From Neptunomonas marina (GTDB lineage: Bacteria > Pseudomonadota > Gammaproteobacteria > Pseudomonadales > Balneatricaceae): a stretch of DNA of 37,771 bases. Below the pieces are notes generated by a model, which was not told where the DNA came from, searched no databases, and was given only the letters and a program-made list of their open reading frames with translations. Positions 19,966-29,501 of this stretch are shown here, in pieces (within the stretch, counting starts at the first letter, position 1; every line of letters starts with the position of its first letter). Location: contig NZ_SACQ01000013.1 of NCBI RefSeq assembly GCF_004005935.1, forward strand, positions 1-37,771, given 5' to 3'. The translations under genes and the position numbers were made by a program.

Positions 19966-21354
19966 CTATTCGTGCGGGATAACAAGCGTCTTATCAATGG
20001 CGAACAAGTACTGTTGGAACGTGTCGCGAATTCGGTTGAGAGCCTCTTCCGTGGCCGCTTCAAAACGTAACACGAGTACCGGCGTGGTGTTGGAAGCGCG
20101 CACTAACCCCCAGCCATCCGCGTAGTCAACGCGTACGCCATCAATCAGGCTGACGTCACCGTCGGGATAGCTCTGCTGCTGCATCTGCTCGACGATGGTA
20201 AATTTGTTGTCATCGCGCACATCGATATTGATCTCTGGTGTGCTGATGTCTTCTGGGTAGGCCGCAAAAATAGTATCTAAGCAGGTATCACGTAGAGACA
20301 GAATCTCTAGCAGGCGTGCCGCGCTGTAGATGCCATCGTCAAAGCCAAACCAGCGTTCTTTAAAGAAGATATGACCGCTCATCTCGCCCGCGAGCAATGC
20401 GCCTGTTGCTTTCATCTTACGCTTAATAAGTGAGTGGCCTGTTTTCCAAACGGTTGGCTTGCCCCCGGCTTGGCGGATCGCTTCACCTAATAGGCGTGAA
20501 CACTTCACGTCATAGATGATTTCAGCCCCTGGGTTACGCTGCAGAATATCTTCGGCAAAGAGCATCATGATGCGGTCGGGGTAGATGATGCTACCATTTG
20601 GCGTCACAACACCAACCCGGTCACCGTCGCCATCGAAGGCTAAGCCAACATCAGCTTGGTGCTCTTTAACGGCAGCGATACAATCGATCAGGTTCTTAGG
20701 CTTGCCCGGATCGGGGTGGTGGTTGGGGAAGTTGCCATCCACATCGCAGTAGAGCGGAATTACTTCACAGCCGAGCTGTTCGAGTAGCTGCGGCGCCACA
20801 TCACCGGCGATGCCATTACCGCTATCGACCACCACTTTCAATGGACGCTTGAGTGTGACATCTTCGGCAACGCGCTTACGATAAGCCGGACGGATATCTT
20901 GCTGTGTTAAGCTGCCGTTGCCTTCGGTGTAGTCGCTTTCAAGAATGCGGCGCTTCAGCGCTTGGATCTCTTCGTTTGCGAGAGTGTTACCCGCAATCAT
21001 CATCTTAAAGCCGTTGTAGTTGCTCGGGTTATGGCTACCCGTGATCATGACACCGGTTTGGTCTTTGGTGTGGTTGGCAGCAAAGTAAAGCAGGGGAGTG
21101 GCAACAAAGCCAACATCAACGACATCAACCCCGCCATCGCGCAAACCTTCGATCAGTGTATCCTTGAGCTCAGGGCTACTCAGGCGGCCATCCGCTCCAA
21201 CCACAACGGTTTGTGTCTCCTGAGCGAGGGCTTGTGCCGCAAACGCACGCCCTAAATGATAAACGACGGGAGTAGTGAGAGCTTCGCCGACGATACCGCG
21301 GATATCATAAGCGCGGAAGATATCTTCGTTGAGCTGATCGATTGTGTAAGACAT
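19966..21354 (-). CDS. algC: Phosphomannomutase/phosphoglucomutase AlgC
   Basis: AlgC interconverts hexose 6- and 1-phosphates and feeds exopolysaccharide and LPS sugar nucleotide synthesis. The 462 residues have the catalytic phosphoserine Ser107 in TGSHNP. The metal loop is DGDGDR (in LAFDGDGDRVGV) and the sugar-binding loop is GEMSGH. The phosphate-binding segment is RASNTTP. The gene order coaBC-dut-algC-argB is that of pseudomonads. It lies 24 bases downstream of dut and belongs to the same unit. Confidence 0.95.
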   Translation of the reverse strand: MSYTIDQLNEDIFRAYDIRGIVGEALTTPVVYHLGRAFAAQALAQETQTVVVGADGRLSSPELKDTLIEGLRDGGVDVVDVGFVATPLLYFAANHTKDQTGVMITGSHNPSNYNGFKMMIAGNTLANEEIQALKRRILESDYTEGNGSLTQQDIRPAYRKRVAEDVTLKRPLKVVVDSGNGIAGDVAPQLLEQLGCEVIPLYCDVDGNFPNHHPDPGKPKNLIDCIAAVKEHQADVGLAFDGDGDRVGVVTPNGSIIYPDRIMMLFAEDILQRNPGAEIIYDVKCSRLLGEAIRQAGGKPTVWKTGHSLIKRKMKATGALLAGEMSGHIFFKERWFGFDDGIYSAARLLEILSLRDTCLDTIFAAYPEDISTPEINIDVRDDNKFTIVEQMQQQSYPDGDVSLIDGVRVDYADGWGLVRASNTTPVLVLRFEAATEEALNRIRDTFQQYLFAIDKTLVIPHE

Positions 21355-21378
21355 GGTTACGTCCTTGGTTAAGAGGGG

Positions 21379-21834
21379 TTATGCGCGTCCAGAGGAACCG
21401 AAACCGCCGGCACCGCGCTCGGAGTCTGAGAACTCATCCACAATATCAAAGCTTGCCTGAACAACAGGCACGAGCACGAGCTGGGCGATACGCTCGCCCG
21501 GTTCGATGGTGAAGGTTGTTGCACCACGGTTCCAGCAGGATACAAATAGCTGACCTTGGTAGTCTGAGTCGATCAGACCCACGAGGTTGCCCAGAACAAT
21601 GCCATGCTTATGGCCTAAACCCGAGCGAGGCAGGATCATCGCGCACAGGCTTGGGTCTTCGATATGGATTGCCATACCGGTGGGAATCAGCTCTGTTTGG
21701 CCTGGCTCAAGTGTGAGTGGTGCATCCAGACAGGCGCGCAGGTCAAGACCCGCTGAGCCGGGTGTTGCATAAGCCGGTAATGGAAATTCAGAGCCGATAC
21801 GGCTATCGAGAATCTTTACTTGTAGCTGTTTCAT
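21379..21834 (-). CDS. dut: dUTP diphosphatase
   Basis: Dut hydrolyses dUTP to dUMP, which keeps uracil out of DNA and supplies thymidylate synthesis. The 151 residues show the five trimeric dUTPase motifs: [38 protein letters not shown], and the C-terminal [11 protein letters not shown] arm. Its ATG overlaps the coaBC stop as ATGA, so translation is probably coupled, as in many gammaproteobacteria. Confidence 0.97.
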   Translation of the reverse strand: MKQLQVKILDSRIGSEFPLPAYATPGSAGLDLRACLDAPLTLEPGQTELIPTGMAIHIEDPSLCAMILPRSGLGHKHGIVLGNLVGLIDSDYQGQLFVSCWNRGATTFTIEPGERIAQLVLVPVVQASFDIVDEFSDSERGAGGFGSSGRA

Positions 21835-23036
21835 TGTGTTGTCTTATATTGGTGAGCGATCTGCTCAATCAGTTGATTGGCGAGCTGGCGCTTGCCGGTT
21901 TGTGCAATAGCTGTTTCGGTATCGTGAGTGACCACCGTGACGGCGTTCTCGTCGGAATTGAAGCCGATGCCCGCTTGGGAGACATCATTGGCGATAATCA
22001 TGTCGAGCTTCTTGCGTTGCAGTTTGCCGCGTGCGTAGCTGATCACATCTTGTGTTTCGGCGGCGAACCCTACCGTAAAGGGGCGCTGCGGCGCGCTGGC
22101 TACGGTGGCAACGATGTCGGGGTTCTTCACCAAGTGAAGCTCCATAATCTCTTCGTTACCTTTCTTGATTTTGTGCTCGGCGACAGAGGTTGGGCGGTAA
22201 TCCGCCACCGCTGCGCAGGCGATGAAAATATCACAGTGCTCCAGTGTGCTTTGTGCTGCATCCAGCATATCGAGCGCGCTGGTAATATCGATGCGTTTTA
22301 CGTGCGCTGGCGTTGCTAAGTTGACCGGCCCACTAATTAACGTGACCTCGGCACCGGCGTTCATTGCGGCTTCTGCAAGCGCGAAGCCCATCTTGCCAGA
22401 GCTATGGTTGGAGATATAACGCACGGGATCTAATGGCTCACGGGTAGGGCCTGCGGTAATCACTACGCGACGTCCTGCAAGGCTACCTGTGTCAAAACGA
22501 TCAGCGATGTGATCGAGCAGCTGTAAAGGTTCCATCATGCGGCCTGGGCCAGTATCACCGCAGGCTTGCTCGCCCTCAGCGGGGCCCCACAGGGTGATGC
22601 CATCTAGCTGCAGCTGTTTTGCGTTTTGCTGGGTTTGTGGTGCGCGCCACATGGCTTGGTTCATCGCAGGGGCTAAGCAAATCGGCGCATCGGTTGCAAG
22701 GCAGATAGTTGTGAGGAGGTCATTGCCCATCCCCGCAGCTAAGCGGGCCATAAAGTCGGCACTCGCCGGTGCGATTACAAGCAGATCAGCCCACTTTGCC
22801 AACTCAATATGTCCCATACCGGCTTCGGCTTCCGGGTTGAGCAGCTCCAAATGCACAGGGTTGCCGGACAGTGCTTGCAGCGTCAACGGTGTAATGAACT
22901 CCGTTGCCGCCGGCGTCATTACAACACGAACGTCAGCGCCTGCGCCTTTGAGTGCGCGCACTAGCTCAGCACTTTTGTACGCGGCGATCCCGCCCGTGAT
23001 TCCAAGTACGATCTGTTTGTTTGTTAGTCTGTGCAT
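21831..23036 (-). CDS. coaBC: Bifunctional phosphopantothenoylcysteine decarboxylase/synthase
   Basis: CoaBC carries out two steps of coenzyme A synthesis: joining cysteine to 4'-phosphopantothenate, then decarboxylation. From ATG 23036 it is 401 residues. The N-terminal flavoprotein CoaC half has [13 protein letters not shown], the [10 protein letters not shown] segment and the [10 protein letters not shown] active cysteine. The CoaB half has [23 protein letters not shown] and the ANDVSQ motif. A TTG at 23045 adds three residues, and neither start has an ideal ribosome-binding site. It is divergent from radC and starts the coaBC-dut-algC-argB-slmA unit. Confidence 0.95.
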   Translation of the reverse strand: MHRLTNKQIVLGITGGIAAYKSAELVRALKGAGADVRVVMTPAATEFITPLTLQALSGNPVHLELLNPEAEAGMGHIELAKWADLLVIAPASADFMARLAAGMGNDLLTTICLATDAPICLAPAMNQAMWRAPQTQQNAKQLQLDGITLWGPAEGEQACGDTGPGRMMEPLQLLDHIADRFDTGSLAGRRVVITAGPTREPLDPVRYISNHSSGKMGFALAEAAMNAGAEVTLISGPVNLATPAHVKRIDITSALDMLDAAQSTLEHCDIFIACAAVADYRPTSVAEHKIKKGNEEIMELHLVKNPDIVATVASAPQRPFTVGFAAETQDVISYARGKLQRKKLDMIIANDVSQAGIGFNSDENAVTVVTHDTETAIAQTGKRQLANQLIEQIAHQYKTTQ

Positions 23037-23156
23037 ACCTTGCAATACCCGTTATTACGCAACTGCGTTCAAGCGGTGTAAGATACCACTTTGCGAAAAT
23101 CTTGCGTAGAGCACACAAGATTTTTCATCTGCCATTGCTGCACAAGGAGGTGTTTT

Positions 23157-23831
23157 ATGGCGATTAGTGACTGGCCCGCTGAAGAGCGGCCACGAGAAAA
23201 GTTGTTACTGCAAGGTCCTGCGGCTCTATCGGACGCCGAACTGCTGGCCATTTTTCTGCGTACCGGCGTTAAAGGTGTCAGTGCTGTTGATCTTGCACGC
23301 AACTTGTTACAGGAGTTTGGCGGTTTAAGACCTTTGTTGGAGAGCTCGCAAACTGAGTTTTGCACCGCGCAAGGATTGGGTGCTGCGAAATACGCTCAAC
23401 TGCAAGCGGTACTTGAGATGGGGCGTCGTCACTTGCAGGCGCTGCTTGAGAAAGGCGAGCAGATGAGCAACCCGGCGCTGGTTAAGCACTATCTCACTGC
23501 GCAACTGCGGCATCATCAGCGTGAGGTGTTTGCGTGTCTCTTTCTGGATAATCGTCACCGTGTTTTGCGCTTTGAACCGTTGTTCTTCGGTACAATCAAC
23601 GCGGCTTCTGTCTATCCGCGGGAAGTGGTTAAACGTGCGTTAGCCTGTAACGCCGCCGCGGTTATTTTAAGCCATAATCACCCATCGGGTGTGGCAGAGC
23701 CTTCGATGGCTGATCAGCAGATTACAGAACGCTTAGCGGCGGCGCTGGCGCTCGTTGATGTTACGGTGCTGGATCATATTGTGGTGGGGGATGAACACGC
23801 CGTCTCTTTTGCTGAACGTGGCCTAATGTAG
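23157..23831 (+). CDS. radC: RadC family JAMM-domain protein
   Basis: RadC is a widespread protein with an N-terminal helix-hairpin-helix region and a C-terminal JAB1/MPN metalloprotease-like domain. Despite its name, a repair role is doubtful. From ATG 23157 it is 224 residues with a perfect AAGGAGGT ribosome-binding site, which settles the start over the longer frame from 23091. The metal motif is E123 plus H173-N-H175-PSG and Asp186 (HxH-x10-D). The neighbours coaBC, rpmB and rpmG match the E. coli order. Codon use fits its neighbours. Confidence 0.94.
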   Translation: MAISDWPAEERPREKLLLQGPAALSDAELLAIFLRTGVKGVSAVDLARNLLQEFGGLRPLLESSQTEFCTAQGLGAAKYAQLQAVLEMGRRHLQALLEKGEQMSNPALVKHYLTAQLRHHQREVFACLFLDNRHRVLRFEPLFFGTINAASVYPREVVKRALACNAAAVILSHNHPSGVAEPSMADQQITERLAAALALVDVTVLDHIVVGDEHAVSFAERGLM

Positions 23832-24052
23832 AGGCCTGCTTTGAGTATCAGTGAGCTGAGCGTTCTACAATTAAGCGTTTGAGTAAATTAGTGTTGGTAA
23901 TCACTGATGCTTTTCTATACACTTATGCGCCTTCTGTTCATGGTACGGGATATTTGTCTTCAGTACAGACGCTCCGCCTGAGGCTAGCTCGGTTTTATCT
24001 AGCCAATAGACAGCTGAATAGAAGTGATTTTAACCGTTAGAGGCTTATTAAA

Positions 24053-24289
24053 ATGGCTAAAGTTTGTATGGTTACTGGCAAGCGCCCAGTAACGGGAAAT
24101 AACGTTTCCCACTCACAACGCAAAACGCGTCGTCGTTTTCTACCAAACCTGCACTGGCACCGTTTCTGGGTAGAGAGCGAAAACAAATTCGTTCGTCTGC
24201 GTGTATCTTCTAAAGGTATGCGTATCATTGATAAGAAGGGTATCGACACAGTTCTTGCTGAACTGCGTGCCCGTGGTGAGAAAGTTTAA
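24053..24289 (+). CDS. rpmB: 50S ribosomal protein L28
   Basis: L28 is a structural protein of the large ribosomal subunit. The 78 residues begin [21 protein letters not shown] and include [17 protein letters not shown] and [25 protein letters not shown]. It is nearly superimposable on E. coli L28. It lies 13 bases before rpmG in the usual pair. About 220 bases separate it from radC. A possible -35/-10 (TTGGTA, 16 bp, TATACA near 23894-23921) could drive it, but the match is modest. Confidence 0.98.
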   Translation: MAKVCMVTGKRPVTGNNVSHSQRKTRRRFLPNLHWHRFWVESENKFVRLRVSSKGMRIIDKKGIDTVLAELRARGEKV

Positions 24290-24302
24290 GAGGAGCTAGA
24301 CG

Positions 24303-24473
24303 ATGGCGGCTAAAGGTAATCGTGAGAAGATCCGTCTGGTTTCATCTGCCGGAACAGGTCACTTCTACACTACAGACAAAAACAAGCGTAACATGCCTGA
24401 AAAATTCCAGATCAAAAAGTTTGATCCGGTTGTTCGCAAGCACGTTATCTACAAAGAAGCTAAGATCAAGTAA
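24303..24473 (+). CDS. rpmG: 50S ribosomal protein L33
   Basis: This 56-residue protein translates as [20 protein letters not shown], then [14 protein letters not shown], ending [14 protein letters not shown]. It is the zinc-free form of L33, lacking the CxxC pairs of the alternative paralogue. It belongs to the large subunit near the E site. The ribosome-binding site AAGAGGAG is strong. It forms a two-gene operon with rpmB and is followed by a clear terminator. Confidence 0.98.
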   Translation: MAAKGNREKIRLVSSAGTGHFYTTDKNKRNMPEKFQIKKFDPVVRKHVIYKEAKIK

Positions 24474-24488
24474 GATCTTTGCTCTCTG

Positions 24489-24515
24489 AAAAAACCGGCT
24501 TAGGCCGGTTTTTTT
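24489..24515 (+). terminator. rpmBG terminator
   Basis: AAAAACCGGC (24490-24499) and GCCGGTTTTT (24504-24513) form a 10-bp stem with a TTAG loop and a T7 run. It lies 15 bases past the rpmG stop. Confidence 0.93.
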
Positions 24516-24560
24516 GTGCCCGCTATTTATCCCCCTGCCTGAAACGCTGGCCGTTTTGTC

Positions 24561-25958
24561 CTAGGTGGCCTCTGTTATGAGTTGGCCAACCCTCTCCAAT
24601 GCTTGCATCTGCTCGCCGCTTCGATTGAAGAGCGCAAAGTTAAGCCGGATACAGTGTTTAAACTGTCCTAGCGTGCCAAATAAACTCCCCGGAGTTAAGC
24701 TGATGCCATGCTCTTTGGCCTCCAAGTAGATACGGTCACCATCGCACGTCTCGGGGAGTTGCAGCCAGCAGAGAAAACCACCTTGTGGCGGTATGACTTG
24801 TACTTCTGGTGCTAGCGTATTGGCTAATGCGTCAAGAAACTCACAACGTTTTTGGCGATAGCGCCCCTGAAGGTGTTTGAGGTGGCGGGGATAGTTAGCG
24901 GAGCTAAGCCAATCGGCGGCGGCATGTTGCATGATGCCTGAGGTTGCTAATGTCGTGACGTATTTGAGGTAGTTGACCTGATCAAAGTAACGCCCTGCTG
25001 CGATCCATCCTAAGCGTAAACTAGGATCTAATATCTTAGAGAAGGAGTTGCATAGCATAACGCGCCCATCGGTATCGAGTGCTTTGAGGGTGCTATTGCG
25101 TTGACTGTGGTGAATTAACGAGCCAAATACATCATCTTCGATAACGGCGAGATCATATTGGTTGGCGAGAGCCAATAAACGCCGCTTATTGGCTTCGGGC
25201 ATGATGAAGCCGGTTGGGTTGTTCGCGTTGGGGTTTAAGACGATCGCTTTGGTTGACCAGCTTTTTAGCGCGCTTTCGAGTGCGTGAAGGCAGATGCCTT
25301 CGGCATCGCTAGGGATCTCAATAACATTGAGGCCCAGCGCTTCAAGGCATTGTAAGGTGCCATAAAAGCACGGCGATTCGACGATGACATTGTCCCCTGG
25401 TGAGGTGACGACGCGCAGCGCGAGCGATATCGCCTCTTGCGCTCCGTTGGTGATGATCACCTCCTCTTTATCTATCTCCTGAGTACCACTGTGCGTGCGT
25501 AGAGCAATCTGCTCGCGCAGTGCCGCCAGCCCGGGTGGTGATTCATGAAAGGTGTAGACCGCATCGCTCGATTGAGTTTCGCGGCGCACCGCGCGGCTAA
25601 GGGTCTTAAAAAACTCCTTACGTCCATTGAGTGTGGTGTCTGGATTTGCGCTACCGAAGACTACGCGTGCTTCACGCTGAGCGGGGCCGATAATATCGAG
25701 CGCCGTTGCGCCGAGGACTACGGGTCTGGGCGGATGAGGTTTGGCAGGCACCGACTGAACGAGTTCAAAGCCGCGGCGCGGCACAGCGCGAATCACATGT
25801 TTCGCTTCAAGCAGTTGATAGGCGTGAAGAACCGTGTTCTTGCTAACGCCCAAGCTTTGCGAGAGGGCGCGAACAGAGGGTAAAAAACGGTTATGTTGCC
25901 ATGCGCCTTGGGCGGCTCGTTGTTCGATGTAATCAACTACGCGTTGGTATGCTTTCAT
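24561..25958 (-). CDS. MocR/PdxR-type regulator (GntR HTH plus aminotransferase fold)
   Basis: This 465-residue regulator joins a GntR-type winged helix (about 5-68, with FLPSVRALSQSLGVSKNTVLHAYQLLE) to a class I aminotransferase-like domain that binds pyridoxal phosphate. The domain shows NPNANNPTG, EDDVFG and the PLP lysine Lys308 in NSFSK, with RLGW downstream. MocR proteins usually sense PLP or an amino compound and control a neighbouring gene. Here the neighbour is a divergent EamA transporter, and a perfect inverted repeat lies between them. The effector and the direction of control are not visible. Confidence 0.9.
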   Translation of the reverse strand: MKAYQRVVDYIEQRAAQGAWQHNRFLPSVRALSQSLGVSKNTVLHAYQLLEAKHVIRAVPRRGFELVQSVPAKPHPPRPVVLGATALDIIGPAQREARVVFGSANPDTTLNGRKEFFKTLSRAVRRETQSSDAVYTFHESPPGLAALREQIALRTHSGTQEIDKEEVIITNGAQEAISLALRVVTSPGDNVIVESPCFYGTLQCLEALGLNVIEIPSDAEGICLHALESALKSWSTKAIVLNPNANNPTGFIMPEANKRRLLALANQYDLAVIEDDVFGSLIHHSQRNSTLKALDTDGRVMLCNSFSKILDPSLRLGWIAAGRYFDQVNYLKYVTTLATSGIMQHAAADWLSSANYPRHLKHLQGRYRQKRCEFLDALANTLAPEVQVIPPQGGFLCWLQLPETCDGDRIYLEAKEHGISLTPGSLFGTLGQFKHCIRLNFALFNRSGEQMQALERVGQLITEAT

Positions 25959-25961
25959 GAC

Positions 25962-26021
25962 TTGGGTACAGATTAGACTTATGAGCTAAATATCTTAGCA
26001 TTTGGTTTTTTGTGTACCCAA
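25962..26021. promoter_or_regulatory. Candidate operator: inverted repeat between MocR gene and transporter
   Basis: TTGGGTACA (25962-25970) and TGTACCCAA (26013-26021) are perfect 9-bp inverted copies. Their centres are 51 bp apart, close to five helical turns. The left copy is 3 bases before the regulator start. Paired sites on one helix face are usual for MocR dimers, so this is a good operator candidate. Confidence 0.6.
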
Positions 26022-26097
26022 TAAAAATGACGGCGCGTGTCACTTTCCTGAACTGCTGACTTTGCTCTAGGCTTGCACTATTCGAAGATTATTCAGA

Positions 26098-26997
26098 GTG
26101 TTGTTTGCTATGGAAGCGTTGAAAAGCCGCTTGGTTCCTTTTGTGCCGTTACTGTTTGTACTGCTATGGAGTACGGGGTTTATTGGGGCTAAGTATGGTT
26201 TACCGTACATCGAGCCGTTTTACTTCCTATTTATCCGGATGTTGGCGACGCTGGCGGTCTTTTTTGTGCTGATCTTGTGGCTTAGAGCTGCATGGCCGAG
26301 CCTCGCGCAAAGTGCGCATCAAATGGTGACCGGAAGTTTGGTACATGCAGGTTATCTTGGGGGGGTATTTGCTGCGATTAATTGGGATATGCCCGCAGGT
26401 ATTACCGCAATTATCGTTGGGCTGCAGCCGCTGTTAACTGCACTGATCGGACGTTTTTGGCTGCAGCAGCCGCTATCACGTTTACAGCTGGCTGGTTTGT
26501 TGTGCGGTTTATGTGGTGTATCGCTGGTGGTTGGGGCTGGGCAGGATTTGTCGAACATCCAGTTAAGGCCCGAGGCGCTAGCGGCTGCGTTAGTTGCGTT
26601 GTTTGCGATCTCGATCGGCACGCTTTATCAGAAGCGTTTTGGTGGTGGCGTCAATCTGGTGGCCGGCTCCTTTTACCAATACTTGGCAACGGCACTATGG
26701 ATGGGTGTGCTCGCCTTTAGCTTTGAGTCGCGCGAGGTGGTGTGGTCAAGCGAGTTGATCTTGGCGTTGGCGTGGTTGGTGTTCGGGTTGTCAGTAGCGG
26801 CCATTTTGCTGCTGATGTATATGATTCGAGAGGGGGAGTCGGCACGTGTGGCAAGCTACTTTTATCTCGTGCCACCTGTCACCGTGCTCGAGGCGTGGCT
26901 GCTGTTTGAGGAGTCATTAGCGCCGCTATCGCTGGTGGGTATTGGTATCACCGTGCTTGGCGTGTATCTTGTGCTCAAACCGAGCCGTAAAGAGTAG
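26098..26997 (+). CDS. EamA/DMT-family inner-membrane transporter
   Basis: This is a drug/metabolite transporter superfamily protein of 299 residues with about ten hydrophobic segments in two EamA repeats. The first repeat begins FVPLLFVLLWSTGFIGAKYGLPYIEP and the second begins near LRPEALAAALVALFAISIGTLYQKR. Such proteins export amino acids, purines or other metabolites, and the substrate cannot be read from sequence. The ORF starts with GTG at 26098, and an ATG at 26110 (MEALKSR) is also plausible. It is divergent from the MocR-type regulator, its likely controller, and 9 bases before mutM. Confidence 0.88.
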   Translation: MLFAMEALKSRLVPFVPLLFVLLWSTGFIGAKYGLPYIEPFYFLFIRMLATLAVFFVLILWLRAAWPSLAQSAHQMVTGSLVHAGYLGGVFAAINWDMPAGITAIIVGLQPLLTALIGRFWLQQPLSRLQLAGLLCGLCGVSLVVGAGQDLSNIQLRPEALAAALVALFAISIGTLYQKRFGGGVNLVAGSFYQYLATALWMGVLAFSFESREVVWSSELILALAWLVFGLSVAAILLLMYMIREGESARVASYFYLVPPVTVLEAWLLFEESLAPLSLVGIGITVLGVYLVLKPSRKE

Positions 26998-27006
26998 GAA
27001 TAATCA

Positions 27007-27819
27007 GTGCCTGAACTACCCGAGGTTGAAACAACTCGCCGTGGAATCGAGCCTCATATCAAGGGGCAGCGTATCGCTGAGTGCTATGTGCGCCAGCCAT
27101 CATTACGGTGGCCGGTACCGGTGAGCGCGCTTGAAGCGATTAAAGGTGAACCCATTGAACGTGTTGAAAGACGTGGTAAGTACTTACAGCTCGTGACACC
27201 TGTGGGGGTTGTGTTGGTGCATCTGGGGATGTCGGGTAGCCTGCGGGTGCTGACTGAACCGCTGGCTGCGGGTAAGCATGATCATGTGGATATCTGTATG
27301 GAGAACGGGGCTATTCTGCGCCTTAACGATCCGCGCCGGTTTGGGAGTGTTTTGTGGGATGATCTTACGAAACTACATCCGTTATTGGCCGATTTAGGCC
27401 CTGAGCCACTGAGTGATGACTTTAGTGGCGATTACCTGTACCGCAGCGCAGCGAAGCGTCGGGTTGCGATTAAACAGCACATCATGAATAGCCAAGTGGT
27501 TGTAGGTGTAGGCAATATTTACGCGAATGAGGCGTTATTTCGGGCGGGTATCGACCCGCGCCGCCAAGCGGGGCGCATCTCTCATGAGCGTATGACGAGC
27601 TTGGTGGCTGAGATCAAGCAGGTTCTTGCTGCGGCGATTGAGCAGGGTGGAACGACGCTACGTGACTTTGTGAATAGTGAAGGCAAGCCGGGGTATTTTA
27701 AGCAGTCGCTCAACGTATATGGCCGTGGCGGTCAGCCTTGCGTCACCTGTGGAACAGCGCTTAGCGAGATCAGGCAGGGGCAGCGTGCCACCGTTTTTTG
27801 TGCAGATTGTCAGCGTTAG
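27007..27819 (+). CDS. mutM: Bifunctional DNA-formamidopyrimidine glycosylase/AP lyase
   Basis: MutM (Fpg) removes 8-oxoguanine and formamidopyrimidines from DNA and cleaves the abasic site. The 270-residue protein starts from GTG as [13 protein letters not shown]. After Met removal Pro2 is the catalytic nucleophile and Glu3 the general acid. Lys58 (RRGKYL) corresponds to the phosphate-contacting lysine. The C-terminal zinc finger is Cys245-x2-Cys248-x16-Cys265-x2-Cys268. The helix-two-turn-helix [13 protein letters not shown] is intact. It closely follows the EamA gene and could be co-transcribed. Confidence 0.97.
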   Translation: MPELPEVETTRRGIEPHIKGQRIAECYVRQPSLRWPVPVSALEAIKGEPIERVERRGKYLQLVTPVGVVLVHLGMSGSLRVLTEPLAAGKHDHVDICMENGAILRLNDPRRFGSVLWDDLTKLHPLLADLGPEPLSDDFSGDYLYRSAAKRRVAIKQHIMNSQVVVGVGNIYANEALFRAGIDPRRQAGRISHERMTSLVAEIKQVLAAAIEQGGTTLRDFVNSEGKPGYFKQSLNVYGRGGQPCVTCGTALSEIRQGQRATVFCADCQR

Positions 27820-27865
27820 GTGAGTCATTAAAGCTTCAAATTCATGTAACAAAAGCGTCATTGCA

Positions 27866-27903
27866 CTGATCGGATAATGCCTTAAACATCCTATCCTGAT
27901 CAG
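27866..27903 (+). repeat. Imperfect dyad overlapping the PAP2 ribosome-binding site
   Basis: CTGATCGGATA (27866-27876) and TATCCTGATCAG (27892-27903) are inverted copies differing by one extra base, with a 15-base spacer. The right arm runs into the AGGAG ribosome-binding site (27902-27906). It could be an RNA hairpin that limits translation or a DNA operator. Confidence 0.5.
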
Positions 27904-27915
27904 GAGCTGCGGCGC

Positions 27916-28458
27916 GTGTTATCACTTCATCGTATTACGGCGCTTGATACGTCGGCGTTTCACTGGTTCCAAACTCATCGGCGTATGCATCGGCAGATTG
28001 CTGATCTGAGCCGCTGGGTATCCTCGTTAGGCGATGGTCTGCTTTATGCGCTTCTTGGTGCTGGGCTCGCGTTGCTCGAGCCAAACGCTGGGGAGTTGTT
28101 TCTATTCGTTGGGCTGCTAGCCTTTTTAATAGAACTGCCGCTTTACCTGCTGCTGAAAAATATCATTCGCCGTAATCGGCCTTGTGGCTTTGTGGTGAGT
28201 GATGCCGTGATTCAGCCCTCCGATCGTTTTAGCTTTCCCTCTGGTCATTCAGCAGCTGCGTTTGTCTTCGCTACACTTATCGCGACTTACTACCCCATGT
28301 TCGGAGAGCTCGCCTACTTTATGGCGATGCTGATTGGTTTGTCGCGAGTATTATTGGGGGTTCACTACCCCAGTGATATCGCCGCTGGCGCAGTGCTCGG
28401 TATTTTGTGTGCTGAGCTAGCGATTCAAGAGTGGGCGACGTTCTTGGTGTTGCTATGA
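27916..28458 (+). CDS. PAP2-family membrane phosphatase
   Basis: This 180-residue membrane protein has the three-part PAP2 acid phosphatase signature. The parts are K81-x6-R88-P89 (KNIIRRNRP), P108-S-G-H111, and S143-R-x5-H150-x3-D154 (SRVLLGVHYPSD). Four to five hydrophobic segments surround it. Relatives dephosphorylate undecaprenyl diphosphate, phosphatidylglycerol phosphate or related lipids, and the substrate here is not certain. The start is GTG 27916 after AGGAG. Its stop overlaps the start of the glycosyltransferase gene as ATGA, linking the two functionally. Confidence 0.88.
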   Translation: MLSLHRITALDTSAFHWFQTHRRMHRQIADLSRWVSSLGDGLLYALLGAGLALLEPNAGELFLFVGLLAFLIELPLYLLLKNIIRRNRPCGFVVSDAVIQPSDRFSFPSGHSAAAFVFATLIATYYPMFGELAYFMAMLIGLSRVLLGVHYPSDIAAGAVLGILCAELAIQEWATFLVLL

Positions 28459-29501
28459 GAGTGCTATATGGCGTTCAAGCTACTGGAAATGGCCATATTA
28501 CACGTGCCAGAGTGATGGCTCCTGCCTTGGTCGCAGCCGGTGTTGAGGTTGACTATTTGTTTAGTGGTCGGCCTGCTGATCAGTTTTTCGATATGGAGTG
28601 TTTTGGCCATTTTGAAACGCGTAAGGGGCTAACTTTCAAGCTAGCTGATGGCGGGCGAGTCAACTTACTTGATACGCTGGTCAGTAATGATATTTGGCAG
28701 TTTCGGCGCGATACGCGCGCACTGGACCTTACCGATTATGATCTCGTGATCACTGACTTTGAGCCCATCAGTGCGTGGGCAGCAAAGCAGCAAGGTGTTC
28801 GAAGTATCGGTTTGGCACACCAGTATGCCTTTCTTAACCCTCTACCAGATGGCGGTTACTCTAAACTGTTGAAGCCTGGCATTAAGCTTTTTGCACCGGT
28901 TGATCTGGCTGTTGGTGTTCACTGGGACGCTTTTGGCGGTAACAACATTCCGCCTTTAATTGCAGAACCGAGTTTCGAGCCGAGTGACAATGAACGCGAT
29001 ATTCTGGTTTATCTGCCCTTTGAACAAAAGGCTACGCTCGAGCGCTTGTTCGCTTTTTTTCCGACGCATCGTTTCCACGTGTTTTGTCGATGTGACGCGG
29101 TACAGCCCTGCGCAAATGTGACCTACCACCCCTTGAGTCGACAGAGCTTTGAGCAGCATATGGCGCACAGCGGTGGTGTGATCTCTAACTGCGGGTTTGG
29201 TCTTGCTAGCGAGGCGTTGCAGTACGGTAAAAAGCTGTTATCGTTGCCAATGTCTGGTCAATGGGAGCAGCAGTCAAATGCCAAGATCTTAAGTGAGCTG
29301 GGTTTGGCAACCGTTGTATCATCTTGGGATATTGATACGCTTGGTGTCTGGTTAGCGCAGCCGAGCAGTGCGCCGATGGCCTTCAATCAAAGTGCGGGTG
29401 TTGTGGCACAGTGGATAGCGAATGGTGCGAAGGAGCCGGTTGTTGATATGGTCGATCGCATTTGGCCGGGTGATGCATTAAAGGTATCGGGGCTGCAATA
29501 A
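28455..29501 (+). CDS. Glycosyltransferase-like protein (MJ1255/VC2487 family)
   Basis: From ATG 28455 this is a 348-residue protein with a GT-B-like plan. It opens MRVLYGVQATGNGHITRARV, the typical N-terminal glycine loop of this family. The C-terminal half has SGGVISNCGFGLASEALQYGKKLLSLPMSGQWEQQSNA, resembling the nucleotide-sugar site of MurG and UDP-glucuronosyltransferase relatives. No signal peptide or membrane segment is seen. The start overlaps the PAP2 stop, so a lipid-linked sugar is an attractive but unproven acceptor. The stop codon touches the terminator of the antisense GGA-rich RNA. Confidence 0.82.
   Translation: MRVLYGVQATGNGHITRARVMAPALVAAGVEVDYLFSGRPADQFFDMECFGHFETRKGLTFKLADGGRVNLLDTLVSNDIWQFRRDTRALDLTDYDLVITDFEPISAWAAKQQGVRSIGLAHQYAFLNPLPDGGYSKLLKPGIKLFAPVDLAVGVHWDAFGGNNIPPLIAEPSFEPSDNERDILVYLPFEQKATLERLFAFFPTHRFHVFCRCDAVQPCANVTYHPLSRQSFEQHMAHSGGVISNCGFGLASEALQYGKKLLSLPMSGQWEQQSNAKILSELGLATVVSSWDIDTLGVWLAQPSSAPMAFNQSAGVVAQWIANGAKEPVVDMVDRIWPGDALKVSGLQ

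Noticed and set aside
23091-23156. Longer RadC N-terminus
   Set aside because: The extension is Cys/Arg-rich and unlike the family, while a perfect AAGGAGGT precedes the ATG at 23157.
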